Assembly: GCA_016550405.1 (NCBI GenBank)
Contig: JABXGX010000194.1
Span: forward strand, 1-36,913
Direction of reading: 5' to 3'
DNA from: an archaeon
GTDB taxonomy: Archaea > Asgardarchaeota > Hermodarchaeia > Hermodarchaeales > Hermodarchaeaceae
DNA length: 36,913 nt
Part shown: piece by piece, positions 1-8,462 of the stretch
How the letters are laid out: each line of letters begins with the position of its first letter
How positions within the stretch are numbered: the first letter of the stretch is position 1
Program-made: the position numbers and the translations under genes
Notes under the pieces: generated by a model
Told to the model about the DNA's origin: nothing
Databases searched by the model: none
Seen by the model: only the letters and a program-made list of their open reading frames with translations

Positions 1-920
1 GGGAGTAGAAAGAGGACAATCACAAAAGCAGGTTTGAGAAGGGTCCATATGAAGGGCGGAATAAAGGGAAGTGTCGTAGTGATGAATGGTGGCATTAGCC
101 ACCCACCTAAGAAAAGGGTAGTGAAGAGTAGGGCTCCAAGGTAGAGTTTCAGATACTGTGACATCATCATTAATCCAAAGTTCATACCCGAGTATTCGCT
201 CATGTATCCTGTCACAATTTCTGGTTCTGCTTCTGGTAAATCGAAGGGAATGCGTTCAAGCTCAACAAGCATTGCGGTGAAAAAGACTACCGCTCCTAAA
301 GGCATGAGGATTGCAAACCAAAGCCAATTTTGGGCCAATACGATAGCTGTGAGATTGAATGATCCAGCCAGAATAACAACACCCACCGCTGACAGCCATA
401 AAGGTACTTCATATGCCATCATCTGAAGAAGCGCACGAAGACCACCCAGAAACGGATAAGCACTGTTACTCGCCCATGCAGTTAAGAAAGCAAGAACGGG
501 AAAAAGTGCACCAGCAGCAAAAATGAATAATAATCCATATTCAAGATTGGCGATGACGGCAGTGGGTCCGACGGGAATTACAGTGGCGGTGACTGCTGCT
601 AGGGTGACAATAAGAATTGGTGCTAATTGATAAAAGAAACTATCCGCACGTTTAGGGACAATTCCTTCTTTGAAGATAAGCTTCAAGAAATCCGCGACGG
701 GTTGTAAGATTCCTCCGATACGCCCTGCGTATTGGGGACCAACACGTAACTGCATTTTCGCAAGGAATTTTCGTTCAAACCAAATAATTGCTGCAGCTGC
801 AAGGACGATGGTGAGAAATCCAGGAAACACAGTGAGGAGGAATATTGTCGTTAAGTTTGTTAAAACAAAGGTAATCATTTGCTGAATTAAGATGTTAATC
901 GTTTCGAGAATCTGCAACAT
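1..920 (-). CDS. nuoH: Complex I subunit H (NuoH/FpoH), 3' end cut by window
   Basis: Reading the minus strand from the ATG at 920 gives an open frame of 306 codons running off the left edge. Near the N-terminus it shows the NuoH landmarks WFERKFLAKMQLRVGP and LQPVADFLKLIFKE, and further on the loop ELERIPFDLPEAEPEIVTGY, which belongs to the quinone-site region of the family. Several hydrophobic spans fit the usual eight-helix membrane subunit that couples the quinone pocket to the proton path. Full-length family members have about 320-350 residues, so only a short C-terminal part is missing. It starts 6 bases after the nuoD stop and is clearly in the same operon. Small plus-strand frames inside this stretch are antisense shadows. 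Confidence 0.93.
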   Translation of the reverse strand, partial: MLQILETINILIQQMITFVLTNLTTIFLLTVFPGFLTIVLAAAAIIWFERKFLAKMQLRVGPQYAGRIGGILQPVADFLKLIFKEGIVPKRADSFFYQLAPILIVTLAAVTATVIPVGPTAVIANLEYGLLFIFAAGALFPVLAFLTAWASNSAYPFLGGLRALLQMMAYEVPLWLSAVGVVILAGSFNLTAIVLAQNWLWFAILMPLGAVVFFTAMLVELERIPFDLPEAEPEIVTGYMSEYSGMNFGLMMMSQYLKLYLGALLFTTLFLGGWLMPPFITTTLPFIPPFIWTLLKPAFVIVLFLL

Positions 921-926
921 TCATCA

Positions 927-2006
927 CTACCTGTCCGCATTTGGTGGCCAATAATCGAGACTCCAATAGATACTCGGAATGTCTGCGAGGTCAATATTCT
1001 TGAGGAGGAACTCAAGAGCTGGAAGATGTCGGAAGCATGGTGTACTTACTTTCACTCGGCTAGGCTGTTTCTCACCATGGCTTACAACCAGATATCCTAA
1101 CTCTCCACGTGCGGATTCAACCCGGGTATAAGCTACCCCCGCGGGAACCTTTTTCGGGGTTTTTAGACGGACTTCCCCCGGAGGAATCTGATCTAAGATT
1201 TGTTCAATTAAGGCTGCACTTACTCGCATTTCCTCTAATCGGACCATTGCCCGGGAATAACTATCGCCTTCATCCCTAACAACAGGCTCGAAATCTAATT
1301 TGGGATATGGTCCATAGGGATCGATCTTCCGTATATCGTAATTCACCCCAGAACCACGTAGAACTGGTCCGGTTGTACCTAGTCGGATGGCATCTTCCTT
1401 CGTGAGGATACCAATTTCTTTTGTTCGCTGTTTGAAAATGGCTGTAGTGAAAAAAATTCGTTCATAATCGACAAGGCGCTTTTGGAAATGCTTAATTACT
1501 TTTTTCATCCTTGGGGCAAAGTTGTCTGGAAGGGCTTGTCGAACCCCGGTCGGATAGATGTCGCTATGAGTAAGCCTTGAACCCGATATTGCTTCAGCAA
1601 GTTCAATGAAGGGTTCACGTTCAGCAAAGGGCCACATGAACATCGTTGAGTGACCCAGAAAGATTCCAAAAATTGCTAGCCAATATAGGTGGCTCACAAT
1701 GCGATTCATTTCTGCAAACAGGGCTCGGATATAGCGGGCTGGTTCTGTAGGTACTAGTCCCATAAGCCGTTCTACAGCGAGAACATATCCCCAAGCAGCT
1801 GGAGTTGTATCCGGAAGACAAACACGTTCAAGAAGTGGAATATTCCAAAAGAATTCTTTTAACTCGCAGAGTTTTTCAGCACCGCGATGCACGTAACCCG
1901 GATCAGGTAATGCTTGAATAACCCGGTCTCCAGATAAGCGAACTTTCATTCGCATATGACCTGTGCCAGCATGCTGAGGGCCCATGCTATACTCTATTTC
2001 TGTCAT
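927..2006 (-). CDS. nuoD: Complex I 49-kDa subunit D (NuoD/FpoD)
   Basis: A 359-residue protein of the NuoD/FpoD family, the soluble arm subunit that forms the quinone-reduction site together with NuoB. It opens with SMGPQHAGTGHMRMKV (family GPQHP/A..G) and continues through the conserved VHRGAEKLCE and VERLMGL regions, the MNRIVSHLYW segment and LRGSGVNYDIRK. It ends in a form of the usual SLDxxxGExDR tail (SLDYWPPNADR). The nickel-binding cysteines of the ancestral hydrogenase large subunit are absent, as expected for complex I. The start overlaps the nuoC stop by 4 bases, so translation is coupled. Length is slightly short compared with bacterial NuoD (about 400), as in archaeal Fpo-type subunits. 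Confidence 0.95.
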   Translation of the reverse strand: MTEIEYSMGPQHAGTGHMRMKVRLSGDRVIQALPDPGYVHRGAEKLCELKEFFWNIPLLERVCLPDTTPAAWGYVLAVERLMGLVPTEPARYIRALFAEMNRIVSHLYWLAIFGIFLGHSTMFMWPFAEREPFIELAEAISGSRLTHSDIYPTGVRQALPDNFAPRMKKVIKHFQKRLVDYERIFFTTAIFKQRTKEIGILTKEDAIRLGTTGPVLRGSGVNYDIRKIDPYGPYPKLDFEPVVRDEGDSYSRAMVRLEEMRVSAALIEQILDQIPPGEVRLKTPKKVPAGVAYTRVESARGELGYLVVSHGEKQPSRVKVSTPCFRHLPALEFLLKNIDLADIPSIYWSLDYWPPNADR

Positions 2007-2470
2007 TTTGCCTCCTCCTTTTGCTTGAAATCCTTACGAAGTGGATAACCTCCCTCCCAACTTTCTGGTAGAAGGAGGCGTTCCAGTTTCGGATGCCCCT
2101 CAAACTTAATTCCAAACATCTCCCAACCCTCCCGTTCATGAAATTCAACGCTTGGCCAGATTGCTGTAAGTGAGGGGGTGGAGGGAGTTCCTCGAGGACT
2201 CACAACTTCCAATGTGAAGACGACGCCATGCAACTCTGGTTTTTTAACAGAGGCGAGGTGATAGGCGATGAGAAACTGGTTATTCGCCAAATCATCAATC
2301 ACAGAAACTGATACAGCATGATCAAACCCCGTATTCTCCTTCAGATATTGAGCGATTGGAACTAATTGATCACTGGGAACCCGAAGAACTGGCTGTTTAG
2401 AATGTCTCTCGATGATTTCCAGGTCTGTTTCGTGAAAGGCTGATTTCAAGTCTTTAAGATACTTGGACAA
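2003..2470 (-). CDS. nuoC: Complex I 30-kDa subunit C (NuoC)
   Basis: 155 residues. The C-terminal half carries the family signature: FHEREGWEMFGIKFEGHP followed by LLLPESWEGGYPLRKDF, the stretch that packs against NuoD. The N-terminal half is the less conserved alpha/beta domain. The start is TTG at 2470, supported by an AGGTGA ribosome site 8 bases upstream; no ATG fits. It is the fourth gene of the operon after nuoA, nuoB and arsR, and overlaps nuoD by 4 bases. There is no NuoC-NuoD fusion here. Confidence 0.95.
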   Translation of the reverse strand: MSKYLKDLKSAFHETDLEIIERHSKQPVLRVPSDQLVPIAQYLKENTGFDHAVSVSVIDDLANNQFLIAYHLASVKKPELHGVVFTLEVVSPRGTPSTPSLTAIWPSVEFHEREGWEMFGIKFEGHPKLERLLLPESWEGGYPLRKDFKQKEEAK

Positions 2471-2483
2471 ATTCGTTCACCTG

Positions 2484-2795
2484 CTATTTTGTTGCTCGCG
2501 GAATACCAACGATTTTTTCTAAAGCACGCCCAACGAATTCACAAGCAAGAGAGAGCTCCGGCACAGCAATACTGTAAAAAATTTCTCGGCCATCCCGCCT
2601 TGACTTGAGCACACCTTTGGATTTCATTAATCTAAGATGTTGAGAGGTGTTCGATTGGCTAATTCCAAGTGCTTTGCAAATTTCCGTAACGGACTTATCT
2701 CCGTCTTTCAGTACATGGATAATTCGAATTCGTTTGGGGTTTGCCAATACTTTGCAGATCTCGGCCTGTAATTCAAATACATCATTTTGTACCAT
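2484..2795 (-). CDS. ArsR/SmtB-family winged-helix regulator inside the nuo operon
   Basis: 103 residues with a single winged helix. Conserved ArsR features are [17 protein letters not shown] (helices 1-2), [20 protein letters not shown] (recognition helix) and [12 protein letters not shown] (wing). Cysteines lie in AEIC, TEIC and SLAC; persulfide sensors of this superfamily use cysteine pairs, but the spacing here does not let me assign one. I chose the ATG at 2795 (AGGTGG about 9 bases upstream); a TTG at 2798 is possible. The gene overlaps the nuoB stop and lies 13 bases before nuoC, so it is co-transcribed with complex I. The neighbouring dsrE2-tusA-sqr genes suggest a sulfur or redox signal. 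Likely operators are described at 3716-3735 and 3880-3905. Confidence 0.9.
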   Translation of the reverse strand: MVQNDVFELQAEICKVLANPKRIRIIHVLKDGDKSVTEICKALGISQSNTSQHLRLMKSKGVLKSRRDGREIFYSIAVPELSLACEFVGRALEKIVGIPRATK

Positions 2796-3297
2796 CAACT
2801 AAAGCCACCTTCGATTCCCTGATTTTTTGTTGAAGTTCCAAAATGGCATCGATTAGCATCTCCGGTCGTGGAGGGCATCCGGGGACATACACATCCACGG
2901 GAAGAATTTTGTCAACGCCAGGAACTATGCTATAAGAATCGCGAAAGACTCCACCTGAAATTGCACACGCTCCCATTGCAATCACGTAACGTGGTGAAGC
3001 CATCTGGTTGTAAATGCGAACGACTCGCTCAGCCATTTTCTTTGTCACAGTCCCCTCGATGATTAAAAGATCACATTGCCGTAAGGAACCAAGGGGGAGA
3101 AGACCGAGTCGTTCAGCATCAAATCCTGAACCCATTGTTGCTCCAAATTCTACGCTACAACATGCTGTGGTTAAATGGACGGGCCATAAGGAATATAATC
3201 GTGACCAATTCACAAAATATCGAATTGGCTTAACGTTGACCACGCGATTTAAAACGTTACGAAGTGAACCAACAAACGCGGATCCCATTCCCGTCAT
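2782..3297 (-). CDS. nuoB: Complex I 20-kDa subunit B (NuoB), N2 cluster carrier
   Basis: 171 residues from the ATG at 3297, chosen over an upstream in-frame ATG at 3426 because a GGTGG site lies just upstream and because the extra 43 residues would run through the nuoA coding region and are unlike NuoB. The four cysteines of the terminal [4Fe-4S] cluster N2 are present: the adjacent pair in [11 protein letters not shown] (46-47), one in MGACAISGG (111) and one in VPGCPPRPE (141). This protein passes electrons to quinone at the NuoB/NuoD interface. It overlaps the nuoA stop by 3-4 bases and the start of arsR by 14 bases. Confidence 0.96.
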   Translation of the reverse strand: MTGMGSAFVGSLRNVLNRVVNVKPIRYFVNWSRLYSLWPVHLTTACCSVEFGATMGSGFDAERLGLLPLGSLRQCDLLIIEGTVTKKMAERVVRIYNQMASPRYVIAMGACAISGGVFRDSYSIVPGVDKILPVDVYVPGCPPRPEMLIDAILELQQKIRESKVALVDGTK

Positions 3298-3299
3298 TG

Positions 3300-3665
3300 C
3301 TATTTCCACCTTTCCGCATTTCCTGCTGCATTTACTGCATATGCAACAGGAGGTAGTACAACCAAAAGAAATGCTAAAACAGTGATATGGAGCTCGAGTC
3401 CTAATGAAGAGAATGCACCTGCCCAAGCAAAAAGGAACATCGCAGCAACATCAAATACTAAAAACATCAACAAATACGGATAATATCGAAATGCGAATTG
3501 TCCACGACCTGCACCGCTGGGTTCCTCACCACACTCAAAACTTTTGGTTTTCTCTTTTGACGGGTTTCTTGGGCTAACAAGCTTTGAAAGGATAATGGAT
3601 GCAAGAAATGAAGCAAAGATTAAAGTTGTGAAAATGAGGATAAGGCCAAATTCAAGCAGTTGCAT
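3300..3665 (-). CDS. nuoA: Complex I membrane subunit A (NuoA)
   Basis: 121 residues with three hydrophobic helices (about 5-30, 62-85, 90-112) and the conserved loop [20 protein letters not shown], including the family cysteine close to the quinone channel. First gene of the operon; ATG at 3665 with a GAGGACGG ribosome site. The promoter lies in the 272-base gap shared with the divergent dsrE2 gene. Confidence 0.95.
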   Translation of the reverse strand: MQLLEFGLILIFTTLIFASFLASIILSKLVSPRNPSKEKTKSFECGEEPSGAGRGQFAFRYYPYLLMFLVFDVAAMFLFAWAGAFSSLGLELHITVLAFLLVVLPPVAYAVNAAGNAERWK

Positions 3666-3715
3666 TGTCTAACCGTCCTCTAGATAGCTTAGGGTGTGCT
3701 ATCTGTTATTCGCAC

Positions 3716-3735
3716 GTATTCAAATATTCTAATAC
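3716..3735. promoter_or_regulatory. Candidate ArsR operator at the nuo promoter
   Basis: An imperfect 20-base palindrome (GTATT..AATATT..AATAC, 16 of 20 positions symmetric). It contains a perfect 4-2-4 core TATT-CT-AATA at 3725-3734. It overlaps and lies just downstream of the TATA-like element of the nuo operon, a position where bound repressor would block transcription. The core is repeated with compensating changes at the dsrE2 promoter. That the operon's own ArsR protein binds it is an inference. Confidence 0.5.
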
Positions 3736-3879
3736 AAAAAGCTTTTGGAAACCGGATGAATGGGACACCTATCGGCTTTTAAGTTGTTTGAGAAAGAAGC
3801 CTTTTCAATCAATTTCTTCAACTCTTCATAGGTGTTTATCTAGAGTATGTAAAAAAGGAAAACCTTTTATGTATAACAT

Positions 3880-3905
3880 ATTCAAATTGTCGAATGTTCT
3901 AACAT
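3880..3905. promoter_or_regulatory. Candidate ArsR operator at the dsrE2-tusA-sqr promoter
   Basis: Contains a perfect 5-2-5 palindrome ATGTT-CT-AACAT (3894-3905) and the octamer ATTCAAAT (3880-3887), which also occurs in the nuo-side site (3718-3725). The core TGTTCTAACA differs from the nuo-side TATTCTAATA at two positions that change together and keep the symmetry. It lies about 25 bases downstream of the TATA-like CTTTTATGTA, over the expected transcription start. Confidence 0.5.
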
Positions 3906-3937
3906 ACGCAACTAATGGAAACACGGAGTTGCATCAA

Positions 3938-4366
3938 ATGACTGAAAGAAATGGTAAGAAACGTATGGCAATAATTGTCTCAAAGAGCACCATGGACATG
4001 GCCTACCCACCCTTTATTCTTGGTGTGACTGGCGCTTCCATGGATATGGACGTTAGCGTCTTTTTCACCTTCTCGGGTCTGAACCTTCTTAAAAAGAAGG
4101 GAGGAGCCGATAGCGTCAAACTAGGTGGGTTGATGCGAATAGGAACTGGCATGATGAAGGGACGAATGAAAAAGGCTGGAGCAAAAGCACTTCCTGAAAT
4201 GATTCGTGATGCCAAAGACCTAGGGGCTAAGCTTTACGCTTGCCAGATGACAATGGATGTCATGAACATTAAGCGTGAAGACTTGATTGATGAAGTCGAC
4301 GATGTTCTTGGGGCTGCTGCATTCCTCAACTTCGCAAAGGATGCAGATATCACCCTATTCATTTAG
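3938..4366 (+). CDS. DsrE2-family sulfur carrier
   Basis: 142 residues from the ATG at 3938 (GGAG 9 bases upstream). It matches DsrE2-type proteins: KRMAIIVSKSTMDMAYPPF at the N-terminus, GASMDMDVSVFFTFSGLNLL, a Met/Gly/Lys-rich segment (about 64-82), and the active cysteine in ACQMTMDVM (Cys102). Family members accept persulfide sulfur and hand it on, commonly with TusA. The next gene is tusA and the one after is a sulfide:quinone oxidoreductase, so the three probably form one sulfide/sulfane-sulfur handling unit. One hydrophobic stretch near 26-48 could associate with the membrane. Confidence 0.88.
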   Translation: MTERNGKKRMAIIVSKSTMDMAYPPFILGVTGASMDMDVSVFFTFSGLNLLKKKGGADSVKLGGLMRIGTGMMKGRMKKAGAKALPEMIRDAKDLGAKLYACQMTMDVMNIKREDLIDEVDDVLGAAAFLNFAKDADITLFI

Positions 4367-4441
4367 TCACTGTCAAAAGAACAAAGAATACTGGAATAAA
4401 TGCTCAAGGAATAATGAATACTGAAAATCGGAGATGTTAGC

Positions 4442-4684
4442 ATGGCTGAAACACCAAAAACAATTGTGGACTGCCGCGGTATGGCGTGCCCCGGTCCAAT
4501 TACCGAAGTGGCACGGGCTTATCGTAAAGCTCAGAATGGAGACGTTCTCGAAATTTTAGCAACAGATCCTGGCTTTACTCCGGATATCAAAGGCTGGATT
4601 TCTGCAACCAACAACGAACTCATCAGTGTTGAGGAAAACGATGGTGTCATCCGCGCACTGGTGAAAATCACGGCAAAACATTAG
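4442..4684 (+). CDS. tusA: TusA-family sulfur transfer protein
   Basis: 80 residues, the typical size. The signature is at the N-terminus: DCRGMACPGPI, with the CPxP active-site cysteine at position 16 and a second cysteine at 11. The fold carries a persulfide on the active cysteine and passes it to partners. It lies 75 bases after dsrE2 and 13 bases before sqr, almost certainly in the same transcript. In archaea and bacteria with DsrE-TusA pairs the usual role is shuttling sulfane sulfur in the cytoplasm during sulfur oxidation or sulfur-donor metabolism; which applies here cannot be read from sequence. Confidence 0.95.
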   Translation: MAETPKTIVDCRGMACPGPITEVARAYRKAQNGDVLEILATDPGFTPDIKGWISATNNELISVEENDGVIRALVKITAKH

Positions 4685-4697
4685 TTGGGATAGAATA

Positions 4698-5915
4698 ATG
4701 AGACGAATTCTCGTTCTTGGTGGTGGTACTGCAGGTACCCTTGCAGCTAACCTGATGGCTCGTGAGCTCGGAAAGGAAATTAAAAAAGGCGAGGTTGAAA
4801 TCACACTCTTAGACGCAGATGGGAAGCATCTTTTCCAACCGAACTTTCTGTATATTGCTTTCAAGGGCATGAGCCCAAAGAAGCTCGAACGTAAAGAAAA
4901 TAACCTACTCCATAAGCGTATCAACTTTCATGTTGATCCTGCTGCAATAATCGATTTCAAAAAGAAGACGGTCACTACAACGAATAACAACATCTACCAA
5001 TATGACGATCTAGTTATTGCATCCGGTGCCGCTATCGCCCGAGGTGAAATTCCTGGGTTTGATGAAGCGAATCTTGATTTCCATTCAACTCAAGAAAATG
5101 CGTGGGCAATCTGGGAGCGTATCAATGGAATCAAGAGCGGAAAGATTGTTGTAGGAATAAGTACACTCCCACACAAATGCCCTCCTTCGCCTGTAGAGGC
5201 TGCATTTCTCGTTGAGCAGTTTTTGAAAAAGAAGAAACTCAAAGATAAGGTGGAAGTTCATTTCGTAACACCACTGCCACGCCCTTATCCTGATGCAACT
5301 ATCAGTAAGACTGTTGAGAAGCGCTTCAAAGAACGAGGAATCACAATTCACCCTTTCTTCAACATTGATCGAGTTGATCCAAAGAAAAAGATCCTCTATT
5401 CAATGGAGGGTGGAGAACTAGACTTTGAAGCGATGTTTCTTGTTCCTCCGCACAAGGCTCCACAAGCGATCATTGATTCCAATATTGGCGATGAAGAAGG
5501 CTGGATTCCAGTTGATAAACACACCATGCTAGTCAAAGATCAACAAGGCGTCTACGCTTTAGGGGATGTCGCAGACTTACCCACCTCGAAATCAGGAGTT
5601 ACTGCACACCTTGAAGCTGTTGTGGTAGCGAAGAATATCATCGCTGATGTCAAAAAGACTGGTGAACTCTGTCACTTTACAGGGCGCACCCATTGCCCGA
5701 TGGATGTTGGATATGGGAAAGGCCTTTTCGTAATCACAGCCTATGGTCGAAATGCAAAAGATGTCCAACCCTCACGCTTCAATATGATGATGAAGAAGGG
5801 CTTTGGGATGATGTATTGGCGTACCGTAAAAGGATCAATGGAATGGCTCATGGACATGTTCTTCGGTGAAGATGCCCGTGATTGTTTCCATGAAGAACCA
5901 ATCGAAACCACCTAA
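4698..5915 (+). CDS. sqr: Sulfide:quinone oxidoreductase-like flavoprotein
   Basis: 405 residues of the two-dinucleotide-binding-domain flavoprotein family. The FAD motif VLGGGTAGTLAANLM is at 6-20, the second FAD contact GVYALGDVADL at 284-294, and FQPNF at 46-50. Two cysteines in SQR-like positions are present, Cys161 in HKCPPSPVEAAF and Cys333 in THCPMDVGYG; in SQR such a pair forms the redox disulfide that attacks sulfide. The C-terminus has amphipathic methionine-rich stretches (about 361-390) suited to monotopic membrane binding. Expected reaction: sulfide to polysulfide or sulfane sulfur with electrons to quinone. Context with dsrE2, tusA, quinone-synthesis genes and nuo supports SQR over NADH dehydrogenase type 2. 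Confidence 0.85.
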   Translation: MRRILVLGGGTAGTLAANLMARELGKEIKKGEVEITLLDADGKHLFQPNFLYIAFKGMSPKKLERKENNLLHKRINFHVDPAAIIDFKKKTVTTTNNNIYQYDDLVIASGAAIARGEIPGFDEANLDFHSTQENAWAIWERINGIKSGKIVVGISTLPHKCPPSPVEAAFLVEQFLKKKKLKDKVEVHFVTPLPRPYPDATISKTVEKRFKERGITIHPFFNIDRVDPKKKILYSMEGGELDFEAMFLVPPHKAPQAIIDSNIGDEEGWIPVDKHTMLVKDQQGVYALGDVADLPTSKSGVTAHLEAVVVAKNIIADVKKTGELCHFTGRTHCPMDVGYGKGLFVITAYGRNAKDVQPSRFNMMMKKGFGMMYWRTVKGSMEWLMDMFFGEDARDCFHEEPIETT

Positions 5916-6023
5916 TAGTCATCCTCTAAAACGCGTTCAATTGATGAACTATTATATCGCTAGCCTAAAGTAGAAAATATGCGTATTCTTCTTTCCCATA
6001 AGAGGTAATATGGACTGAACTAT

Positions 6024-7223
6024 ATGTCGGCATCCGCATTTGATGTTGCGATAGTGGGGGCAGGACCTGCCGGTTGTACAGCTGCAAAAACTACAGCTAA
6101 ACTTGGACTAAAGACCATTGTATTTGACAGTCGTAAACGTGTAGGAGTCCCTGTGCAGTGTGGAGAATATCTTCCTGTGCCTGAGGAAATGCAAAATCTT
6201 CTCCCAGATTCTCCTCGTATTGCTCGTCTCGTAGATGCTCCCTCAGAGGTAATTACCAATCGAAGCTCGCGACTTTTACTTGCCTCACCAAATAATCGTA
6301 CTTTTGAATTCCGGCTAGTATCCAACATTATTGATCGCGCAAAGTTTGATCAATACCTCGCAAATCAAGCCATTGCTGCAGGTGCCCAGATACGATTACA
6401 GACAACGGTCCTAAAACGAACAAGTGCAAATCAACTACTTGTGAAAAATAAAATGGGTCGTCAAATGATTAAAGCAAAAATTGTCATCGGAGCTGATGGC
6501 ACACATTCACGTATAGCACGATCAATTGGTGTACACTATTCAAATAGGATTCGCGATTTGTCTCCCACAATTCAATTTGTTCTATCGGATATTGAATGTG
6601 ATTCAAATACAACTGAGATGTATTTTGGCAATCAAATTGCTCCTGGTGGTTATGCTTGGGTCATCCCTAAAGATGAATCAACAGCAAATATTGGGCTCGG
6701 CTTCCGACAATCATTCAAAACAAATTCTCAGACAGCTCTTTCCTATCTTCGTCGTTTCATTACTTCACATCCAACTAACGCCGATCGAATGAAAAATGGG
6801 AAAATCATTCGAAGAACTGGTGCAATTGTACCCGTTGGTGGACCTGTATCTCGAACTTTTTCAAATTCAGTTCTCTTGGTTGGTGATGCTGCTGGACATG
6901 TTATGGCTTCAAATGGAGGGGGAATTCCTACTGCCCTGGGTGGAGGAGAACTGGCCGGGATTGCAGCTGCTCAACATCTTCAGGAAAACCAGCCTTTAAG
7001 CTGGTACGAGGAAGCTTGGAAAAAGGAATTCGGACAGGAGCTAAAATCCGCTTTGGAAATTCTGCGGATTTCAGATCTTATAATGACTTCAGATACCTTA
7101 ATGAATCGTTGCATGCGGCTAGCTGGTCCCCGATACTTACGGCACCTAATTCGTTGTCGGCTTCCTTTCCCAGTCAAGCTAGCCTCACGAACACTTGTGA
7201 AGATATTGGCGTTGATATCGTAA
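6024..7223 (+). CDS. Geranylgeranyl reductase-family FAD protein
   Basis: 399 residues. The N-terminal FAD motif is VAIVGAGPAGCTAAK (8-22), followed by VPVQCGEYLP with the Cys46 seen in archaeal geranylgeranyl reductases. A motif GGYAWVIPK lies near 210, and the second FAD contact VLLVGDAAGHVMASNGGGI near 290. Family members saturate double bonds of geranylgeranyl chains in archaeal lipids or of menaquinone side chains. The next two genes make and attach a polyprenyl chain, so reduction of a quinone tail is the more likely role here; membrane-lipid saturation is the alternative. The start ATG at 6024 has no strong ribosome site. Confidence 0.88.
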   Translation: MSASAFDVAIVGAGPAGCTAAKTTAKLGLKTIVFDSRKRVGVPVQCGEYLPVPEEMQNLLPDSPRIARLVDAPSEVITNRSSRLLLASPNNRTFEFRLVSNIIDRAKFDQYLANQAIAAGAQIRLQTTVLKRTSANQLLVKNKMGRQMIKAKIVIGADGTHSRIARSIGVHYSNRIRDLSPTIQFVLSDIECDSNTTEMYFGNQIAPGGYAWVIPKDESTANIGLGFRQSFKTNSQTALSYLRRFITSHPTNADRMKNGKIIRRTGAIVPVGGPVSRTFSNSVLLVGDAAGHVMASNGGGIPTALGGGELAGIAAAQHLQENQPLSWYEEAWKKEFGQELKSALEILRISDLIMTSDTLMNRCMRLAGPRYLRHLIRCRLPFPVKLASRTLVKILALIS

Positions 7224-7332
7224 TGATTGTCTGCAAAACTAGATTTGCCAAACCTCATCATAAGTTGTTCCATATCTTCTTTAGTATGTATTGTTTACAT
7301 TCAATATCTAAAACGTACTTTCAAATAACACC

Positions 7333-7362
7333 AATCGATAATAGGAATCGATTACAAAGGAG
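7333..7362 (+). promoter_or_regulatory. Repeated AATCGAT element and ribosome site before polyprenyl synthase
   Basis: AATCGAT occurs at 7333-7339 and again at 7346-7353 (as AATCGATT), 13 bases apart, directly before the AAAGGAG ribosome site at 7356-7362. As each copy is itself palindromic the pair could be an operator. The evidence is only the repeat and its place. Confidence 0.25.
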
Positions 7363-7372
7363 TTTTCAGTGA

Positions 7373-8431
7373 ATGCCTAATCGTGATTCAATACCAGCTG
7401 ATAACCATCAACCAATGTCTCCTATTTCAGCTTCAAATATGAGTTCAGCAAAAAGTAAGCCTGCATCATACCTAGAAAGTGAACATATCAGAACACGAAT
7501 TGTGCTCATCAATTCAGCTGTATTAGATTATCTTCAACAGCAAAAAGGAGAACCACCAGTTCTGTATAATGCTGCGCATCATCTCATTGTTGCAGGAGGC
7601 AAACGGCTTAGGTCTCTAGTGACCCTCCTTGCATGTGAGGCTGTTGGTGGATCAATTGAAAAAGTCCTTCCAATTACTGTTGCTGCTGAGCTTCTCCAAA
7701 CTGCGAGTCTTATCCATGATGATATCATCGATAAAGATGATATGCGTAGAGGCGTTCCAACGGTCCATAAGAAATATGGTCATGACGTTGCACTTCTGGC
7801 GGGAGACTTCCTTATTGCCCAGGCTTTAAGAATTATTGGTACGCATGGTTCTCCAGAACTCATGGCAAATATTGGCGCTGGCGGTGTTCGTATGTGTGAG
7901 GGCGAAGTTCTTGATCTTTTCATCACCCCTGAGCAAGAAGCCGTTTTCACAACAAAAGAATATCTAAAAATGATTGAGCGAAAAACTGCTGTGTTTCTTG
8001 AGGAAGCTGCACGCACTGGGGCTATCGTTGGTCAAGCCACTCAAGAGGAGCGTGAGGCTTTAGCTCAATTTGGTTCCTATATTGGATTCTCGTTTCAACT
8101 CAGAGATGATGTACTCGATATTCAAGCTCCACAGAATGAACTGAACAAATCTGTGTTCTCTGATTTTCGAATGAAACGTGGAAACTATCCACTTCTTTAT
8201 ACACTCGAAAACTGTTCAGCAAATAATCGAAATATTTGTCTTCAAGCACTTGAAAAGCATCAATGGGATACAGTTCTCGCATTGATTGATCAAAACAATG
8301 CTTATTCATATACTATGCAGCTAGCACAAAGCTATGTAGAATGTGCTAAAGGATGCCTTAAAGAACACAAATTCCTCAACCAGACGGTTCTCGAACAACT
8401 TGCTGATTTTACTATTCAACGCGATTTTTAA
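7373..8431 (+). CDS. Polyprenyl diphosphate synthase (long-chain trans type)
   Basis: 352 residues. The first aspartate-rich motif is LIHDDIIDKDDMRRG (DDxxD at 116-120), the second FQLRDDVLDI (245-249); GGKRLR (75-80) binds the pyrophosphate. The residues four and five places before the first motif are small (Ala111, Ser112), as in octaprenyl/hexaprenyl synthases, so a chain longer than C20 is likely. There is an N-terminal extension of about 35 residues without recognisable features. Start ATG at 7373 is fixed by AAAGGAG 10 bases upstream. It sits between a geranylgeranyl reductase and a MenA-like prenyltransferase, which suggests that its product is the menaquinone side chain. Confidence 0.92.
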   Translation: MPNRDSIPADNHQPMSPISASNMSSAKSKPASYLESEHIRTRIVLINSAVLDYLQQQKGEPPVLYNAAHHLIVAGGKRLRSLVTLLACEAVGGSIEKVLPITVAAELLQTASLIHDDIIDKDDMRRGVPTVHKKYGHDVALLAGDFLIAQALRIIGTHGSPELMANIGAGGVRMCEGEVLDLFITPEQEAVFTTKEYLKMIERKTAVFLEEAARTGAIVGQATQEEREALAQFGSYIGFSFQLRDDVLDIQAPQNELNKSVFSDFRMKRGNYPLLYTLENCSANNRNICLQALEKHQWDTVLALIDQNNAYSYTMQLAQSYVECAKGCLKEHKFLNQTVLEQLADFTIQRDF

Positions 8432-8462
8432 TTCTTAACAATCACAATTAGGGGCATAAAAT

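Larger units (their letters stand above)
3666..3937. promoter_or_regulatory. Divergent promoter region between nuoA and dsrE2
   Basis: A 272-base AT-rich stretch without a convincing gene. A plus-strand frame runs through it from 3665, but its translation looks random and dsrE2 has its own start at 3938. On the minus strand a TATA-like CTTTTTGTAT (3741-3732) lies about 70 bases before nuoA. On the plus strand CTTTTATGTA (3864-3873), preceded by a purine-rich GGAAAA, lies about 70 bases before dsrE2. Both are followed by the palindromes listed separately, which fall where transcription should start. A 6-4-6 inverted repeat (AAAAGG-AAAA-CCTTTT, 3853-3868) overlaps the plus-strand TATA region. 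Confidence 0.6.

Noticed and set aside
202..885. Plus-strand frames of 74 and 71 codons at the left end
   Set aside because: They are antisense to the nuoH frame, whose translation carries strong family landmarks; the plus-strand products look random.
3014..3385. 123-codon plus-strand frame
   Set aside because: Antisense to nuoB, whose four cluster cysteines are intact; no ribosome site and no recognisable product.
3665..3937. Upstream 91-codon extension of the DsrE2 frame
   Set aside because: The translation is unlike DsrE2, the region holds TATA-like elements and palindromes, and a better start lies at 3938.
6526..7372. Several plus and minus frames overlapping the geranylgeranyl reductase
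   Set aside because: All are in other frames of a gene with both FAD motifs; the translations show no family features.
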